A stretch of 64,000 bases of DNA, taken from NCBI RefSeq assembly GCF_024655635.1, contig NZ_JANLGI010000015.1, forward strand, positions 1 to 64,000. Reading direction: 5' to 3'. Under the pieces are notes generated by a model. That model worked only from the letters and a program-made list of their open reading frames with translations. It ran no database searches and was not told the origin of the DNA. Positions within the stretch are counted from its first letter, which is position 1; each line of letters starts with the position of its first letter. This DNA comes from Allobosea sp. 47.2.35 (GTDB lineage: Bacteria > Pseudomonadota > Alphaproteobacteria > Rhizobiales > Beijerinckiaceae). Shown here piece after piece: positions 1 through 8,986 of the stretch. The position numbers were made by a program, and so were the translations under genes.

Positions 1-1265
1 GACAGGCCGTCGCCCGCGCCGCGCCGCGTGCCCCGGCCGCCCCCGACAACGCGGCACGCCAGCGCCAGGCCGTCAGCGTCCGCGTCGATCTCGACCGCAT
101 CGACAAGCTGATGAACCTGGTCGGCGAGATCGTCATCACCCAGTCCATGCTGGTCGAATGCGTCCGCTCGCTGCCCTACGACGTCCACGCCAAGACGGCC
201 GAGGGCATGCTGACGCTCTCGCGTCAAACGCGCGAATTGCAGGACCATGTCATGGCGGTCCGCGCCCAGCCGGTGAAGGCCGTGTTCCAGCGCATGCCGC
301 GCCTGGTCCGCGAACTCGCCCAGACGCTGGGCAAGGAAGTGCGGCTGGTGCTCGAAGGCGAGAACACCGAGGTCGACAAGACGATCATCGAGGAGCTCGC
401 CGATCCGCTGACCCACATGATCCGCAATTCGATGGATCACGGGCTGGAGACGCCGGACGAGCGTGTCGCTGCGGGCAAGTCGCGCGAAGGCACGATCAAG
501 TTGATCGCCGAGCATCGCGCCGGCCGCATCGTCATCTCCGTCACCGATGATGGACGCGGCATCGGCCGCGACAGGCTCCTGGCCAAGGCGCGCTCGCGCG
601 GTCTCGTCGGCGCCGATGAGAAGCTCGCGCCGGAGGAGATCGACCAGCTCATCTTCGCCGCCGGCCTGTCGACGGCCGAGGTCATCAGCGACGTGTCAGG
701 CCGCGGCGTCGGCATGGACGTCGTGCGCCGCAACGTGGAATCGCTCGGCGGCCGCATCTCGGTCGATTCCGAGCCGGGCCGGGGCTGCAAGTTCACGCTG
801 GCCCTGCCGCTGACGCTCGCGGTGCTCGAAGGCATGGTGATCCGCTGCGGCGATGACCGCTACGTCATCCCGATCGCCTCGGTCATCGAGACGCAGCATC
901 TCGCCTCGACCCCGATCGAGCGTCTGCCCTTCGGCCAGGAAGTCCTGCGCTGGCGCGGCGAGGTCACTCCGCTCTATCGCCTCGGCGACGTGATGGGCTC
1001 GATGGGCACCACCAACGAGAACATCGTGATCATCGCCGAGAACGAGCGCGGCAACAATGTCGGCATCGCCGTCGACGAGATCGTCGGCCAGCAGCAGGTC
1101 GTCGTGAAGAGCCTCGAGGCGAATTACGGCGCGGTCAACGGTGCCTCGGCGGCGACGATCCTCGGCGACGGCCTTGTCGCCCTGATCCTGGATATCGACT
1201 CGATGCTACGGCTTGCCGCGTCCGGCAGCCGCAACCCCCAATCTGACCTCAAAATGGCTGGATGA
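1..1265 (+). CDS. cheA: Chemotaxis histidine kinase CheA (5' truncated by window edge)
   Basis: CheA autophosphorylates in response to receptors and passes phosphate to CheY and CheB. The reading frame is open from base 3, so the phosphotransfer (P1) and P2 parts lie upstream of the window. Visible in order are the end of the dimerisation helices (RIDKLMNLVGEIV), the ATPase domain with N-box HMIRNSMDHG, G1 box DDGRGIG and G2 box GRGVGMDVV, then a CheW-like P5 domain ending near SDLKMAG. The stop overlaps the cheW start by 4 bases (ATGA), so the two are probably translated together. The family assignment is firm; only the phosphorylated His cannot be checked here. Confidence 0.97.
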   Translation, partial: QAVARAAPRAPAAPDNAARQRQAVSVRVDLDRIDKLMNLVGEIVITQSMLVECVRSLPYDVHAKTAEGMLTLSRQTRELQDHVMAVRAQPVKAVFQRMPRLVRELAQTLGKEVRLVLEGENTEVDKTIIEELADPLTHMIRNSMDHGLETPDERVAAGKSREGTIKLIAEHRAGRIVISVTDDGRGIGRDRLLAKARSRGLVGADEKLAPEEIDQLIFAAGLSTAEVISDVSGRGVGMDVVRRNVESLGGRISVDSEPGRGCKFTLALPLTLAVLEGMVIRCGDDRYVIPIASVIETQHLASTPIERLPFGQEVLRWRGEVTPLYRLGDVMGSMGTTNENIVIIAENERGNNVGIAVDEIVGQQQVVVKSLEANYGAVNGASAATILGDGLVALILDIDSMLRLAASGSRNPQSDLKMAG

Positions 1266-1774
1266 CCATGACGCTCCAACTCGGCGAAAAGCACTTCTCG
1301 TCTGCACAGCCGGAAGCGGCTGCGCGCCGGATCGTGACCTTCAAGGTCGGCGACCGCACCTTCGGCATCGATGTCGGCATGGTCCGCGAGATCAAGGGCT
1401 GGCAGGCGACGACGCCGCTGCCGCATGCGGCCCCGCATGTGCGCGGCGTGCTCAACCTGCGCGGCGTCATCCTTGCGGTCTACGACCTGCGCACCGCGAT
1501 CGGGCTCGGCGCCACCGAGGCGACGGCGACCCATGTCATCGTGGTCGTCGATGTCGAGGACAAGACCGCCGGCCTGCTGGTCGACTCGGTCTCGGATATC
1601 GTCGACGTTCCGGTCACCGCGGTTCGTCCGGCTCCCGACCTGGAGCGCGACGAGCACGGCCTGATCGAAGGCCTCGTCCTGCTCGACACCGATATCGTCG
1701 CGCTGCTGGATCTCGCGGCCGTGATCCGCGAAGGCGGCGCCGAGGCCCAGATCAAGACCAGCCGGGCCGCCTGA
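1262..1774 (+). CDS. cheW: Chemotaxis coupling protein CheW
   Basis: A 170-residue CheW scaffold that links receptors to the CheA P5 domain in the chemosensory array. The CheW fold is recognisable from about residue 23 (IVTFKVGDRTFGIDV), through the HVRGVLNLRGVILAVYDLR segment typical of receptor- and CheA-binding CheW proteins, to the LLVDSVSDIVDV strand. A Gln/Ala-rich tail of about 10 residues follows. The ATG overlaps the cheA stop by 4 bases. The next gene is the chemoreceptor, 65 bases downstream, so cheA, cheW and receptor are probably co-transcribed. Confidence 0.96.
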   Translation: MTMTLQLGEKHFSSAQPEAAARRIVTFKVGDRTFGIDVGMVREIKGWQATTPLPHAAPHVRGVLNLRGVILAVYDLRTAIGLGATEATATHVIVVVDVEDKTAGLLVDSVSDIVDVPVTAVRPAPDLERDEHGLIEGLVLLDTDIVALLDLAAVIREGGAEAQIKTSRAA

Positions 1775-1839
1775 CCTTTTGAGACCAGCCCGAGCGTAGC
1801 GTTCAAGAAGCGGGCGAGAACAAGAAACGATCGAACCCC

Positions 1840-3657
1840 ATGGGCAGCGCGCTCGGCCCCTTCTCACGTCTCTCGGTCAGCCAGCCGCTGCTCGCCGCCG
1901 GTTCGGCTGCGCTCGCCGGCAGCCTGGCGTCCTATGCCGCCTTCGCCGGTGCGCCCGCCCTGGGTGCCGCCGCGGTCGCGACGGTCGCGCTGTTCGGCGG
2001 CGCTGCGGCCTGGGGCACGACCCGTCCGCTCGCGCGCAGCGCTGCCGCTGCGGCTCGACTGGCCGAGGGCGGCGACGTCACATTTCCCAACCTGTCCGGA
2101 TCAGGCGAGGGGGCGGATCTGTCGCGCGCGCTCGCAGCCATCCATGAACAGGGCCAGGAAGCCGAGCGCCTGCGCGCGGCGCTCGACCATGGCCGCGCCA
2201 GCATCATGCTCTGCGATCCCGCCGGCCGGGTCGTCTATGTCAGCAAGGCGCTGCTGCGCTTCTTCGGCGAGGCGCAGGAGGATTTCCGCGCCGCCTTTCC
2301 CGGCTGCTCCGCCAAGGACATGCTGGGTCGCGTCATGGAGCGCGTGCAGGGCGAGCATCAGCCGCTCAGCGGCCAGCCGGTGCGCCTCACGCTCGGCCGC
2401 CGCACGATCTGCCTGACCCTGACCGCGATGATGCGTGCCGATGGCCGCAGCTTCGGCACTGCCGTGGAATGGCGCGAGATGACCGGCGATCTCAAGCTCG
2501 CCGGTGAAATCGTGACGCTCGTCGAGGCGGCCGAGTCCGGAGACTTTTCCCGCCGTCTGTCGTCGGAAGGGCAGCCGCTGCCGCTCGGCCATGCGGTCAA
2601 GGGCCTGAACCGGATCAATGCGCTGCTCGAGGGCACGTTCGACCAGATGGCCGATGCCGTCTCCGGGATGGCGGAAGGCGACCTGAACCGCCGCGTCCCG
2701 GTGACCCATCAGGGCAGCCTCGGCCAGCTTCAGGACAGCCTCAACGAGACGCTCGAACGGTTCGGAGCGACCTTCGAGACGATCCGGGCGACCGCAGGCC
2801 GGGTTTCACAGGTCGCGGCCGAGGTCGATGCCGCGACCACGGAGCTCGCGGCCGGCGCCGGGCGAGCTGCCGCCGATCTCGGCGAGGCTTCGGCCGCAGC
2901 CGAGCAGGTCGCGTCTTCGGTCGGGCGCAGCAGCATCCGCACCCGCGAGGCCGGCGAGCTCGCCGGCGAGACGATGAGCGTCGCGCAGCAGGGACAGGGC
3001 GTCGTCACGCGCGCGATCGGCGCGATCGAGCGGATCGAAAGCTCGTCGCTGAAGATTTCCGAGATCGTCGGCGTGATCGACGAGATCGCCTTCCAGACCA
3101 ACCTGCTGGCGCTGAACGCCGCGGTCGAGGCGGCGCGTGCCGGCGATGCCGGAAAGGGCTTTGCCGTGGTCGCGTCCGAAGTGCGCTCTTTGGCGCAGCG
3201 TTCGGCGCAAGCGGCCAAGGATATCAAGGGGCTGATCGCCTCGTCGAACGGGCAGGTCGCGGAGGGCGTCGGCTTCGTCCGCGAGACCGGCACGGCGCTG
3301 GAGCGCATCGTCGCGGCGGCGGGCAAGGTTTCCGCGACGGTCTCCGAGATCGCCACCGCGACGGCCGAGCAGGCCGGCGGGGCCGGCGAGATGGGCCGCA
3401 GCGTCGCCAAGATGGACAAGGGCGTCAGGCAGAACAGCGATCTCGCCGAGCGCAGCGCCGAGGCTGCGGCCGAACTCGCCGACCAGGCGGCCGCGCTGCA
3501 CGCCCATATCGAGGCGCTCGGCGGACACCACACATTGCACGGCGCTCCGGCTCCGGCCCGGCGCGGCGTCGCGCCCGTGGCGACCCCGGTGTCGCCGCGG
3601 ACCGTGCAGCAGACACAGCATCGTCGCGTCGCCGCTGGCGGCCGGATGGGGATTTGA
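1840..3657 (+). CDS. Methyl-accepting chemotaxis protein with membrane hairpin and PAS domain
   Basis: A 605-residue chemoreceptor. Two adjacent hydrophobic segments (about residues 16-37 and 38-58) form a membrane hairpin with almost no periplasmic loop. A PAS-like domain follows at about 110-212 ([20 protein letters not shown]), then a HAMP-like stretch at about 220-305 and the long coiled-coil signalling domain. The conserved hairpin tip is at about 408-440 ([37 protein letters not shown]). There is no C-terminal CheR/CheB-binding pentapeptide; the protein ends AAGGRMGI. The layout suggests a cytoplasmic-input receptor sensing redox, energy or another internal cue; the ligand is unknown. 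It sits between cheW and cheR and is likely the cognate receptor. Confidence 0.93.
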   Translation: MGSALGPFSRLSVSQPLLAAGSAALAGSLASYAAFAGAPALGAAAVATVALFGGAAAWGTTRPLARSAAAAARLAEGGDVTFPNLSGSGEGADLSRALAAIHEQGQEAERLRAALDHGRASIMLCDPAGRVVYVSKALLRFFGEAQEDFRAAFPGCSAKDMLGRVMERVQGEHQPLSGQPVRLTLGRRTICLTLTAMMRADGRSFGTAVEWREMTGDLKLAGEIVTLVEAAESGDFSRRLSSEGQPLPLGHAVKGLNRINALLEGTFDQMADAVSGMAEGDLNRRVPVTHQGSLGQLQDSLNETLERFGATFETIRATAGRVSQVAAEVDAATTELAAGAGRAAADLGEASAAAEQVASSVGRSSIRTREAGELAGETMSVAQQGQGVVTRAIGAIERIESSSLKISEIVGVIDEIAFQTNLLALNAAVEAARAGDAGKGFAVVASEVRSLAQRSAQAAKDIKGLIASSNGQVAEGVGFVRETGTALERIVAAAGKVSATVSEIATATAEQAGGAGEMGRSVAKMDKGVRQNSDLAERSAEAAAELADQAAALHAHIEALGGHHTLHGAPAPARRGVAPVATPVSPRTVQQTQHRRVAAGGRMGI

Positions 3658-3660
3658 GTG

Positions 3661-4539
3661 ATGAACAGACCTGCCTCGTCCAATCCCTTCGCGGCGGCCC
3701 AGCCCGCGATGGCCGACGTCACCCTGACCCGCGACGACATGAAGTTCATCGCCACGCTGGTCTATGAGCAGGCCGGTATCGTCATCCGCGAGCACAAGGA
3801 AGCGATGACGCGCGGCCGTCTGGCGCGGCGCGTCAAGGCGCTCGGCATGAATTCGGTCGCGGAATACTGCGCCTTCCTCAAGACGCCGCAGGCCGCGGGC
3901 GAATTGCCCGAGCTGATCAACGCGGTGACGACGAACCACACCGCGTTCTTCCGCGAGCGCCACCATTTCGATCATCTGCGCAAGGACGTGATGCCGCGCC
4001 TCCTGCAGGAGCGTTCCGGCCGGCGCGGCCGCATCCGGATCTGGTCGGCGGCATGCTCGTCCGGCGAGGAGCCCTATTCGATCGCCGCCTCCTGCCGCGA
4101 CGTGGTGGGGCCGCGCAGCGACCTCGACTTCAAGATCCTGGCGACCGATATCGATACCGACATCCTGACGCGCGCCGAGGCCGGCATCTATCCGGCGGAG
4201 CTGTTCGAGCGCCTGCCGTCCGATGTGAAGCCGATGCTCAAGCTCGAAGGCGGGGCAGGGCGGGGCGAGGCCCGGATCAGCGAAGAGCTGCGCCGGATGA
4301 TCGCCTTCAAGCGGCTCAACCTGATCGAGAAATGGCCGATGAGCGGCCCGTTCGACGTGATCTTCTGCCGCAACGTCTTCATCTATTTCGACACGCAGAC
4401 CAAGGCCTCGATCCTCGACCGTTTCGTGACGCTGCTGGCGCCTGGCGGCTTCCTCTATCTCGGGCACTCGGAATCGCTGCCGCAACCGCATCCGAACCTG
4501 CGCCTGATCGGCCGCACCATCTACGAGAGGACTGCATGA
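3661..4539 (+). CDS. cheR: Chemotaxis protein methyltransferase CheR
   Basis: CheR transfers methyl groups from S-adenosylmethionine to receptor glutamates for adaptation. A variable N-terminal tail is followed by the all-helical CheR N domain (about 20-75, FIATLVYEQAGIVIREHKE) and the SAM-binding domain with IRIWSAACSSGEEPYSIA, the LATDIDTDIL acidic loop and the FDVIFCRNVFIYFD motif. I take the ATG at 3661; an in-frame GTG at 3658 directly abuts the receptor stop and would add one residue. The stop overlaps the cheD ATG by 4 bases. Length (about 292 residues) is normal for the family. Confidence 0.96.
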   Translation: MNRPASSNPFAAAQPAMADVTLTRDDMKFIATLVYEQAGIVIREHKEAMTRGRLARRVKALGMNSVAEYCAFLKTPQAAGELPELINAVTTNHTAFFRERHHFDHLRKDVMPRLLQERSGRRGRIRIWSAACSSGEEPYSIAASCRDVVGPRSDLDFKILATDIDTDILTRAEAGIYPAELFERLPSDVKPMLKLEGGAGRGEARISEELRRMIAFKRLNLIEKWPMSGPFDVIFCRNVFIYFDTQTKASILDRFVTLLAPGGFLYLGHSESLPQPHPNLRLIGRTIYERTA

Positions 4540-5129
4540 GCGTCTCCCGGTCCTCTCGCCGCTATTTCGATCCGCGCTTCCAGGCGACGATCATCACCGT
4601 CGCGCCGGGCGAGCACGAGATCACCTCCGCCAAGGACGAGATCGTCGCGACCGTGCTCGGCTCCTGCGTCTCGGTCTGCATGCGCGATCCCGTCGCCGGC
4701 GTCGGCGGCCTGAACCATTTCCTGCTGCCGAAGAACAATGGCGGCTCGGATTCCAGCGCTGGCGAGCGCTATGGCGACACCGCCATGGAGGTGCTGATCA
4801 ACGACCTGTTGAAGCGCGGCGCCAAGAGGAGCAATTTCGAGGCGAAGGTCTTCGGCGGGGCGCGCGTGCTCTCGGGCGCCACGATGCTCGCGATCGGCGA
4901 CGGCAACATCGCCTTCGTCAACGAATTCCTGAAGGTCGAGGGCATCCCGGTGGTCTCGCGGGATGTCGGCGGCACGCGCTCGCGGCGCATCCATTACCAG
5001 CCCTCGACGGGCCGGGCCTGGGTACAGCATGTCCAGCCCACCGCGCGCGACAGCGGCCACGAGCAGGAAGTCGCCTATCTCAACCGGCTCAAGACGCAGC
5101 CGGTGGCTGGTGAAGTGGAGGTCTGGTGA
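4536..5129 (+). CDS. cheD: Chemoreceptor glutamine deamidase CheD
   Basis: CheD deamidates receptor glutamines and so tunes receptor activity. The 197-residue protein has the family's catalytic Cys in VLGSCVSVCMRDP, the His in GVGGLNHFLLP, and the conserved Thr/Ser region SGATMLAIGDGNIAFV. It starts inside the cheR stop (ATGA) and its own stop overlaps the cheB ATG by one base (TGATG). CheC is absent here, so any CheD partner would have to be encoded elsewhere. Confidence 0.95.
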   Translation: MSVSRSSRRYFDPRFQATIITVAPGEHEITSAKDEIVATVLGSCVSVCMRDPVAGVGGLNHFLLPKNNGGSDSSAGERYGDTAMEVLINDLLKRGAKRSNFEAKVFGGARVLSGATMLAIGDGNIAFVNEFLKVEGIPVVSRDVGGTRSRRIHYQPSTGRAWVQHVQPTARDSGHEQEVAYLNRLKTQPVAGEVEVW

Positions 5130-6238
5130 TGGTTGTCGCGACGTCTTCCGCTGCCCCGGTCAAGGTCCTCGTCGTCGACGATTCCGTGCTGATGCAGAAG
5201 CTGATGACGCAGATCATCAATTCTGCGCCGGGCTTCGAGGTGATCGGCATCGCCGGCAGCGCCGAGGAGGGCTGGGACGCCATCCAGGAGCTCAGGCCCG
5301 ATGTCGTGACGCTCGATCTCGAACTGCCGGGCCGGCACGGCCTGAAGCTTCTGGCGCGCGTGCTGAAGCAGGACCCGCTGCCCGTGCTGATCGTCTCGGC
5401 CTTCGGTGGTCCAGGCGCGGACAACACCATCCAGGCGCTGGAGCTCGGCGCGATCGACTTCATCGAGAAGCCGGATGGTACGACCCATACGCTCGACGGC
5501 TTCATGAAGCATCTCGTCGCGGCTTTGCAGCGCGCCGCGGCCAGCCGCAAGATGATCGCCGCCGCTAGGCAGATGACGCAGATGGCCGCCGCTGCACCGG
5601 CCCGTCCTGCTGTGGCCCCGCCACGGGAGCCGGCCCGCAGCGGCAAGACCTCGATGATCGCGATCGGCGCCTCGACCGGCGGCGTGCCGGCCGTGCAGAC
5701 GGTGATGCGCGATCTCGCCCATCTCAGGCTACCGATCGTCGTCGTGCAGCACATGCCGCCGGGCTACACGGCGAAGTTCGCGGCGCGGCTTGCGACCGCG
5801 ACGGGCCTCGATGTGCGCGAGGCGGCTGACGGTGATAAGCTGCGTCCCGGTATGGCCGTGGTGGCGCCGGGTGGGCCGCGGCATCTCGAGATCGAGGAAC
5901 GCCGCGGCGAGTTCGTCTGCGTGCTGCGCGAGGGGCCGCTGGTCAGCGGTCATTCGCCTTCCGTCGACGTGATGTTCCATTCCGTGGCACGCAGCGTCGG
6001 CAGCCATGCGGTCGGCATCCTGCTGACCGGCATGGGGCGCGACGGTGCTGACGGATTGTTAGCCATGCGCAAAGCCGGCGCCGAGACGTTAATCCAAAGC
6101 GGGGAGACCTGCGTGGTAAACGGGATGCCGAAAGCGGCTTTCGAGATCGGAGCCGCCGACAGGGTCGTCCCGCTCACCCAGATCGGTGGAGCAGTCGGGC
6201 AGCTGGTCGGCGAGCGGCCGAATCTACGCACCGCGTAA
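5129..6238 (+). CDS. cheB: Chemotaxis response regulator protein-glutamate methylesterase CheB
   Basis: CheB removes receptor methyl groups after phosphorylation by CheA. It has an N-terminal receiver (VKVLVVDDSVLMQKL; phospho-acceptor Asp at about residue 63 in LDLELPG), an Ala/Pro/Gln linker at about 145-170, and a methylesterase domain. The Ser-His-Asp triad is recognisable in GASTGG (Ser about 182), VVQHMPPG and GMGRDGADG. The start could also be the GTG at 5126, which overlaps cheD by 4 bases; I chose the ATG at 5129. It completes the adaptation set cheR-cheD-cheB. Confidence 0.96.
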   Translation: MVVATSSAAPVKVLVVDDSVLMQKLMTQIINSAPGFEVIGIAGSAEEGWDAIQELRPDVVTLDLELPGRHGLKLLARVLKQDPLPVLIVSAFGGPGADNTIQALELGAIDFIEKPDGTTHTLDGFMKHLVAALQRAAASRKMIAAARQMTQMAAAAPARPAVAPPREPARSGKTSMIAIGASTGGVPAVQTVMRDLAHLRLPIVVVQHMPPGYTAKFAARLATATGLDVREAADGDKLRPGMAVVAPGGPRHLEIEERRGEFVCVLREGPLVSGHSPSVDVMFHSVARSVGSHAVGILLTGMGRDGADGLLAMRKAGAETLIQSGETCVVNGMPKAAFEIGAADRVVPLTQIGGAVGQLVGERPNLRTA

Positions 6239-6250
6239 GGAGCAAAAGTT

Positions 6251-6637
6251 ATGTCAAAGGCCAGAAGCGAATACCGCATCCTGGTGGTCGACGACCAGAA
6301 GAGCATGCGCGGCCTGGCGACCTATTTCCTCAAGCAGATCGAGTTCCAGGACATCGACGAGGCGGAGAACGCCCGCGAGGCCCTGATGAAGATGCAGACC
6401 AAGCGCTATGATCTGCTGCTGCTCGACTGGAACATGGACGGCATGAGCGGCATCGACCTGCTGCGCGCCATCCGCTCGGTGCCGGAACTGAACCAGATCA
6501 AGATCATCATGGCGACCTCGGAACGCTCGGTCGACAAGATGGACGAGGCGACCAGCAACGGCGCCGACCATTACGTCGTGAAGCCCTACGAATTGCGCGA
6601 CCTCGAGGTGCGGGTGAAGAAGGTCCTCGCTTGCTGA
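6251..6637 (+). CDS. cheY: Single-domain response regulator CheY
   Basis: A 128-residue stand-alone receiver, the diffusible output of the pathway to the flagellar motor or a phosphate sink. The acidic pair is in ILVVDDQ, the phospho-acceptor Asp in LLLLDWNMDG, the switch Thr/Ser in IIMATSE, the aromatic switch residue in DHYVVKPY, and the conserved Lys in VVKPY. It lies 12 bases after cheB with a good ribosome-binding site (AAGGAGC, 6237-6243). It is the last gene before the terminator at 6681, so it probably ends the operon. Whether it acts on the motor or as a phosphate sink cannot be told from sequence. Confidence 0.93.
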   Translation: MSKARSEYRILVVDDQKSMRGLATYFLKQIEFQDIDEAENAREALMKMQTKRYDLLLLDWNMDGMSGIDLLRAIRSVPELNQIKIIMATSERSVDKMDEATSNGADHYVVKPYELRDLEVRVKKVLAC

Positions 6638-6680
6638 GAGTTGTCTGCAGAGGCCTTGCGGTCTCGCCATCGTGAAGCGA

Positions 6681-6710
6681 AGCCCCGCGCCGGCCGGCTG
6701 CGGGGCTTTC
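6681..6710 (+). terminator. Rho-independent terminator after cheY
   Basis: A perfect 8-bp stem, AGCCCCGC (6681-6688) with GCGGGGCT (6700-6707), encloses an 11-base loop and is followed by a short T-containing tract (TTCTGCTTT). It lies 43 bases after the cheY stop and probably ends the chemotaxis operon. Confidence 0.8.
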
Positions 6711-6760
6711 TGCTTTGGGGCATGATGCCGCCCGTTCGGCTGTCGAACCGGAGAGATGTC

Positions 6761-7330
6761 ATGCTGCCGTCGCGCCGCCAGATCGTCGCCGGGATCGCCG
6801 GGGCGACTGCTGCCGGTCTCGTGCCTCGCTCAGTTGCGGCGCAGGCTCTAACCGGCGCCCATGCCTTCGGCTTCGACAAGCCGGGCGGCGGGCGCATGCC
6901 GCTCGCCGATTATCGCGGCCGGCCGATCCTCGTCGTCAACACCGCGACGCGCTGCGGCTATGCCGGGCAGATGGCGACGCTGGAACAGCTCTGGCAGCGC
7001 TATCAGGCGCGCGGGCTGATGCTCGTCGCCGTGCCGAGCAATGATTTCGGCGGGCAGGAGCCGCTCGAGGGCGCGGCCATCGCCGAGGCCGCCCGCCAGA
7101 GCCATGGCGCGACCTACGCCTTCGTCGAGAAGACCGTGGTGCGCGGGCTGGAGGCGCATCCGTTCTATCGCTGGGCCGCTTCGGAGAAGCCCGCGGACAC
7201 ACCGCGCTGGAACTTCCACAAATATCTGATCGGCCGCGACGGCGCGCTGCTCGGCGGCTTTCCGTCCGGGACTGACCCGCTCTCGCCGCAGCTTGTGCAG
7301 GCGATCGGGCGTGAGTTGGCGGCGGGTTGA
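6761..7330 (+). CDS. Exported glutathione peroxidase-family protein
   Basis: A 189-residue thioredoxin-fold peroxidase of the glutathione peroxidase family, which reduces hydroperoxides with a thiol partner. After the signal come NTATRCGYAGQMATL with the peroxidatic Cys, PSNDFGGQEP with the conserved Gln, and WNFHKYLIGRDG with the conserved Trp-Asn-Phe. The N terminus (SRRQIVAGIAGATAAGL ... SVAAQA) looks like a Tat or Sec signal peptide with a twin arginine, whereas most bacterial homologues are cytoplasmic. The ATG at 6761 has GGAGAG 5 bases upstream; in-frame ATGs at 6722 and 6725 are possible but would spoil the signal peptide. Confidence 0.88.
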   Translation: MLPSRRQIVAGIAGATAAGLVPRSVAAQALTGAHAFGFDKPGGGRMPLADYRGRPILVVNTATRCGYAGQMATLEQLWQRYQARGLMLVAVPSNDFGGQEPLEGAAIAEAARQSHGATYAFVEKTVVRGLEAHPFYRWAASEKPADTPRWNFHKYLIGRDGALLGGFPSGTDPLSPQLVQAIGRELAAG

Positions 7331-7359
7331 GCCGCCTTGCTCCGAAGCCCGAGGCTATC

Positions 7360-7893
7360 TCACTTCTTCGGTCGGAAGGCCGCGATCACTTCAGGATCGG
7401 TTTCGAGCCTGGGCCCCTCGATCAGGTCGATGCAATAGGGGATCGCCGGCATCACGGCGTCGAGGCATTCGGCGATGGCGCGGGGGCGGCCGGGCAGGTT
7501 GACGATCAGCGACTTCCCGCGAATGCCCGCCGTCTGGCGCGAAAGGATCGCTGTCGGCACCTTGGCGAGGCTCACCTGCCGCATCAATTCACCGAAACCG
7601 GGCATCGGCTTCTCGACGACGTCCTCGGTTGCCTCCGGCGTGACATCGCGCGGGGCCGGGCCGGTGCCGCCGGTGGTGACGATCAGGCAGCAGCCTTCCT
7701 TGTCGGCGAGATCGCGTAGCGTCTCGGCAATTGTCGCGCGATCGTCGGGGATGACGCGCGCGACAGGTTCCCAGGGCGAGGTCAGGACTTTTCGGAAATA
7801 GGCATCGATGGCCGGCCCGCCCTCATCCGTATAGATGCCGGCCGAGGCGCGATCGGAGACCGTCACGATTCCGATCCGGGCGGTTGCGCTCAT
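7360..7893 (-). CDS. mog: Molybdopterin adenylyltransferase MogA/MoaB family
   Basis: A 177-residue protein that adenylylates molybdopterin before molybdenum insertion. The family signatures are IGIVTVSDRASAGIYTDEGGP near the N terminus, the molybdopterin-binding IVTTGGTGPAPRDVTPEAT loop, and KSLIVNLPGRPRAIAECLDAV near the C terminus. Length fits stand-alone MogA. The ATG at 7893 is preceded on its strand by a purine-rich AGGAGAG. It is convergent with the peroxidase gene and shares no operon with other molybdenum genes here. Assignment to MogA rather than MoaB is probable, not certain. Confidence 0.9.
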   Translation of the reverse strand: MSATARIGIVTVSDRASAGIYTDEGGPAIDAYFRKVLTSPWEPVARVIPDDRATIAETLRDLADKEGCCLIVTTGGTGPAPRDVTPEATEDVVEKPMPGFGELMRQVSLAKVPTAILSRQTAGIRGKSLIVNLPGRPRAIAECLDAVMPAIPYCIDLIEGPRLETDPEVIAAFRPKK

Positions 7894-7987
7894 CGTCTCT
7901 CTCCTGCAGGTGGCCTGCTGTATCGGCGGGCCGGATGGGCGGTCAAGCCGGCTCGCCAGCACCGGGATGATCTGGTAGCGCAGCGCC

Positions 7988-8986
7988 ATGCGTCTTGCCG
8001 CAGCCTTGTCCGGTTCTGCCGAACCACGCAGCTTTGCCACCAGCTTCGCGGCGACGGTCGCGCTGGCGGTCGGTCTGTTGGCGGCGCTGACGCTTTGGCG
8101 CGATCCCTACTGGGTGTTTCGCGACAACCCGCCCTGGACGCGCGACGGCGTCGGTGCGAGCCGCCTGCTCGATGTCGAGATGCGCCTGATCAAGCCGCTC
8201 CAGATCGCGAGGCTGAAGCCGCAGACGCTGCTGATCGGCTCGTCGGTGGTTTATCGCGGCATCGATCCGCGCGATGCCTCGGCCGAGGCAGGGCAAGTCT
8301 ACAATGCTGGCTTTTCAGCCCTGATGGCGCGGGAACTACCGGTTCTCGCGGCTCTTGCAGTCGATGTCGGCAGCGTCAGGCGGGTCGTGATCGAGCTCGA
8401 CTATTTCATGTTCACGGCCTGGCCGCCGCCTCCGCCGATCGACCGGAAACTCGCGACGGCAACGGGGCGCCGGGAGGCGCTGGTCTCGGTCGTGCTCAAT
8501 CCGAAGGCGATCGACAATCTGCGCGGACCGCGGCCGCTGCGGACCGAGCCCGGCCTCTGGCACGGCGACGGCTACAAGGCGACGCCGGATTTCGATGCCG
8601 CGCTGGTCGGCAGGATCAGCCGTGAGCAGAATATCGCGGCGATGACCTATCGGCCGGACGATCTGACTTATCTTGAACGGGCGCTCGACCTGCTACGGGG
8701 GCTGGAGGTCACGATCGTCCTGTCACCGATGAGCGCGGCGCAGCGGCAGCTCGTCACCGATGGCGCGCGCGCTGGCGAGCTGGCCATCTGGCGGCAAGAC
8801 ATCGCCGCTCTGGCGGCGCGGCGCGGCTTGCCATTCCATGACTTCGTCTCGAACCATCCGTTCGAGGATTTCGATCCCGCCAAGGCGTCGTCGCGCTACT
8901 GGCTCGACACCTTGCACTTCAAGCCGGAGGTCGGCCGCTGGCTGCTCGGGCGGATCGGGCTCGGGCGGCATCCCGCAGGCGCCTGA
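7988..8986 (+). CDS. Membrane-anchored SGNH-like protein of unknown function
   Basis: A 332-residue protein with one N-terminal membrane segment (about residues 20-37, SFAATVALAVGLLAALTLW) and an extracytoplasmic body. TLLIGSSVVYRGID near residue 80 resembles the first block of SGNH/GDSL hydrolases, and YWLDTLHFKP near residue 307 supplies the Asp-x-x-His of the last block, so a Ser-His-Asp site is plausible. Proteins with this layout occur with exopolysaccharide acetylation or deacetylation (AlgX/AlgJ-like), but no polysaccharide locus is visible. The last 68 bases overlap the end of the convergent GNAT gene. The fold is a motif-level inference; the substrate is unknown. Confidence 0.7.
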   Translation: MRLAAALSGSAEPRSFATSFAATVALAVGLLAALTLWRDPYWVFRDNPPWTRDGVGASRLLDVEMRLIKPLQIARLKPQTLLIGSSVVYRGIDPRDASAEAGQVYNAGFSALMARELPVLAALAVDVGSVRRVVIELDYFMFTAWPPPPPIDRKLATATGRREALVSVVLNPKAIDNLRGPRPLRTEPGLWHGDGYKATPDFDAALVGRISREQNIAAMTYRPDDLTYLERALDLLRGLEVTIVLSPMSAAQRQLVTDGARAGELAIWRQDIAALAARRGLPFHDFVSNHPFEDFDPAKASSRYWLDTLHFKPEVGRWLLGRIGLGRHPAGA

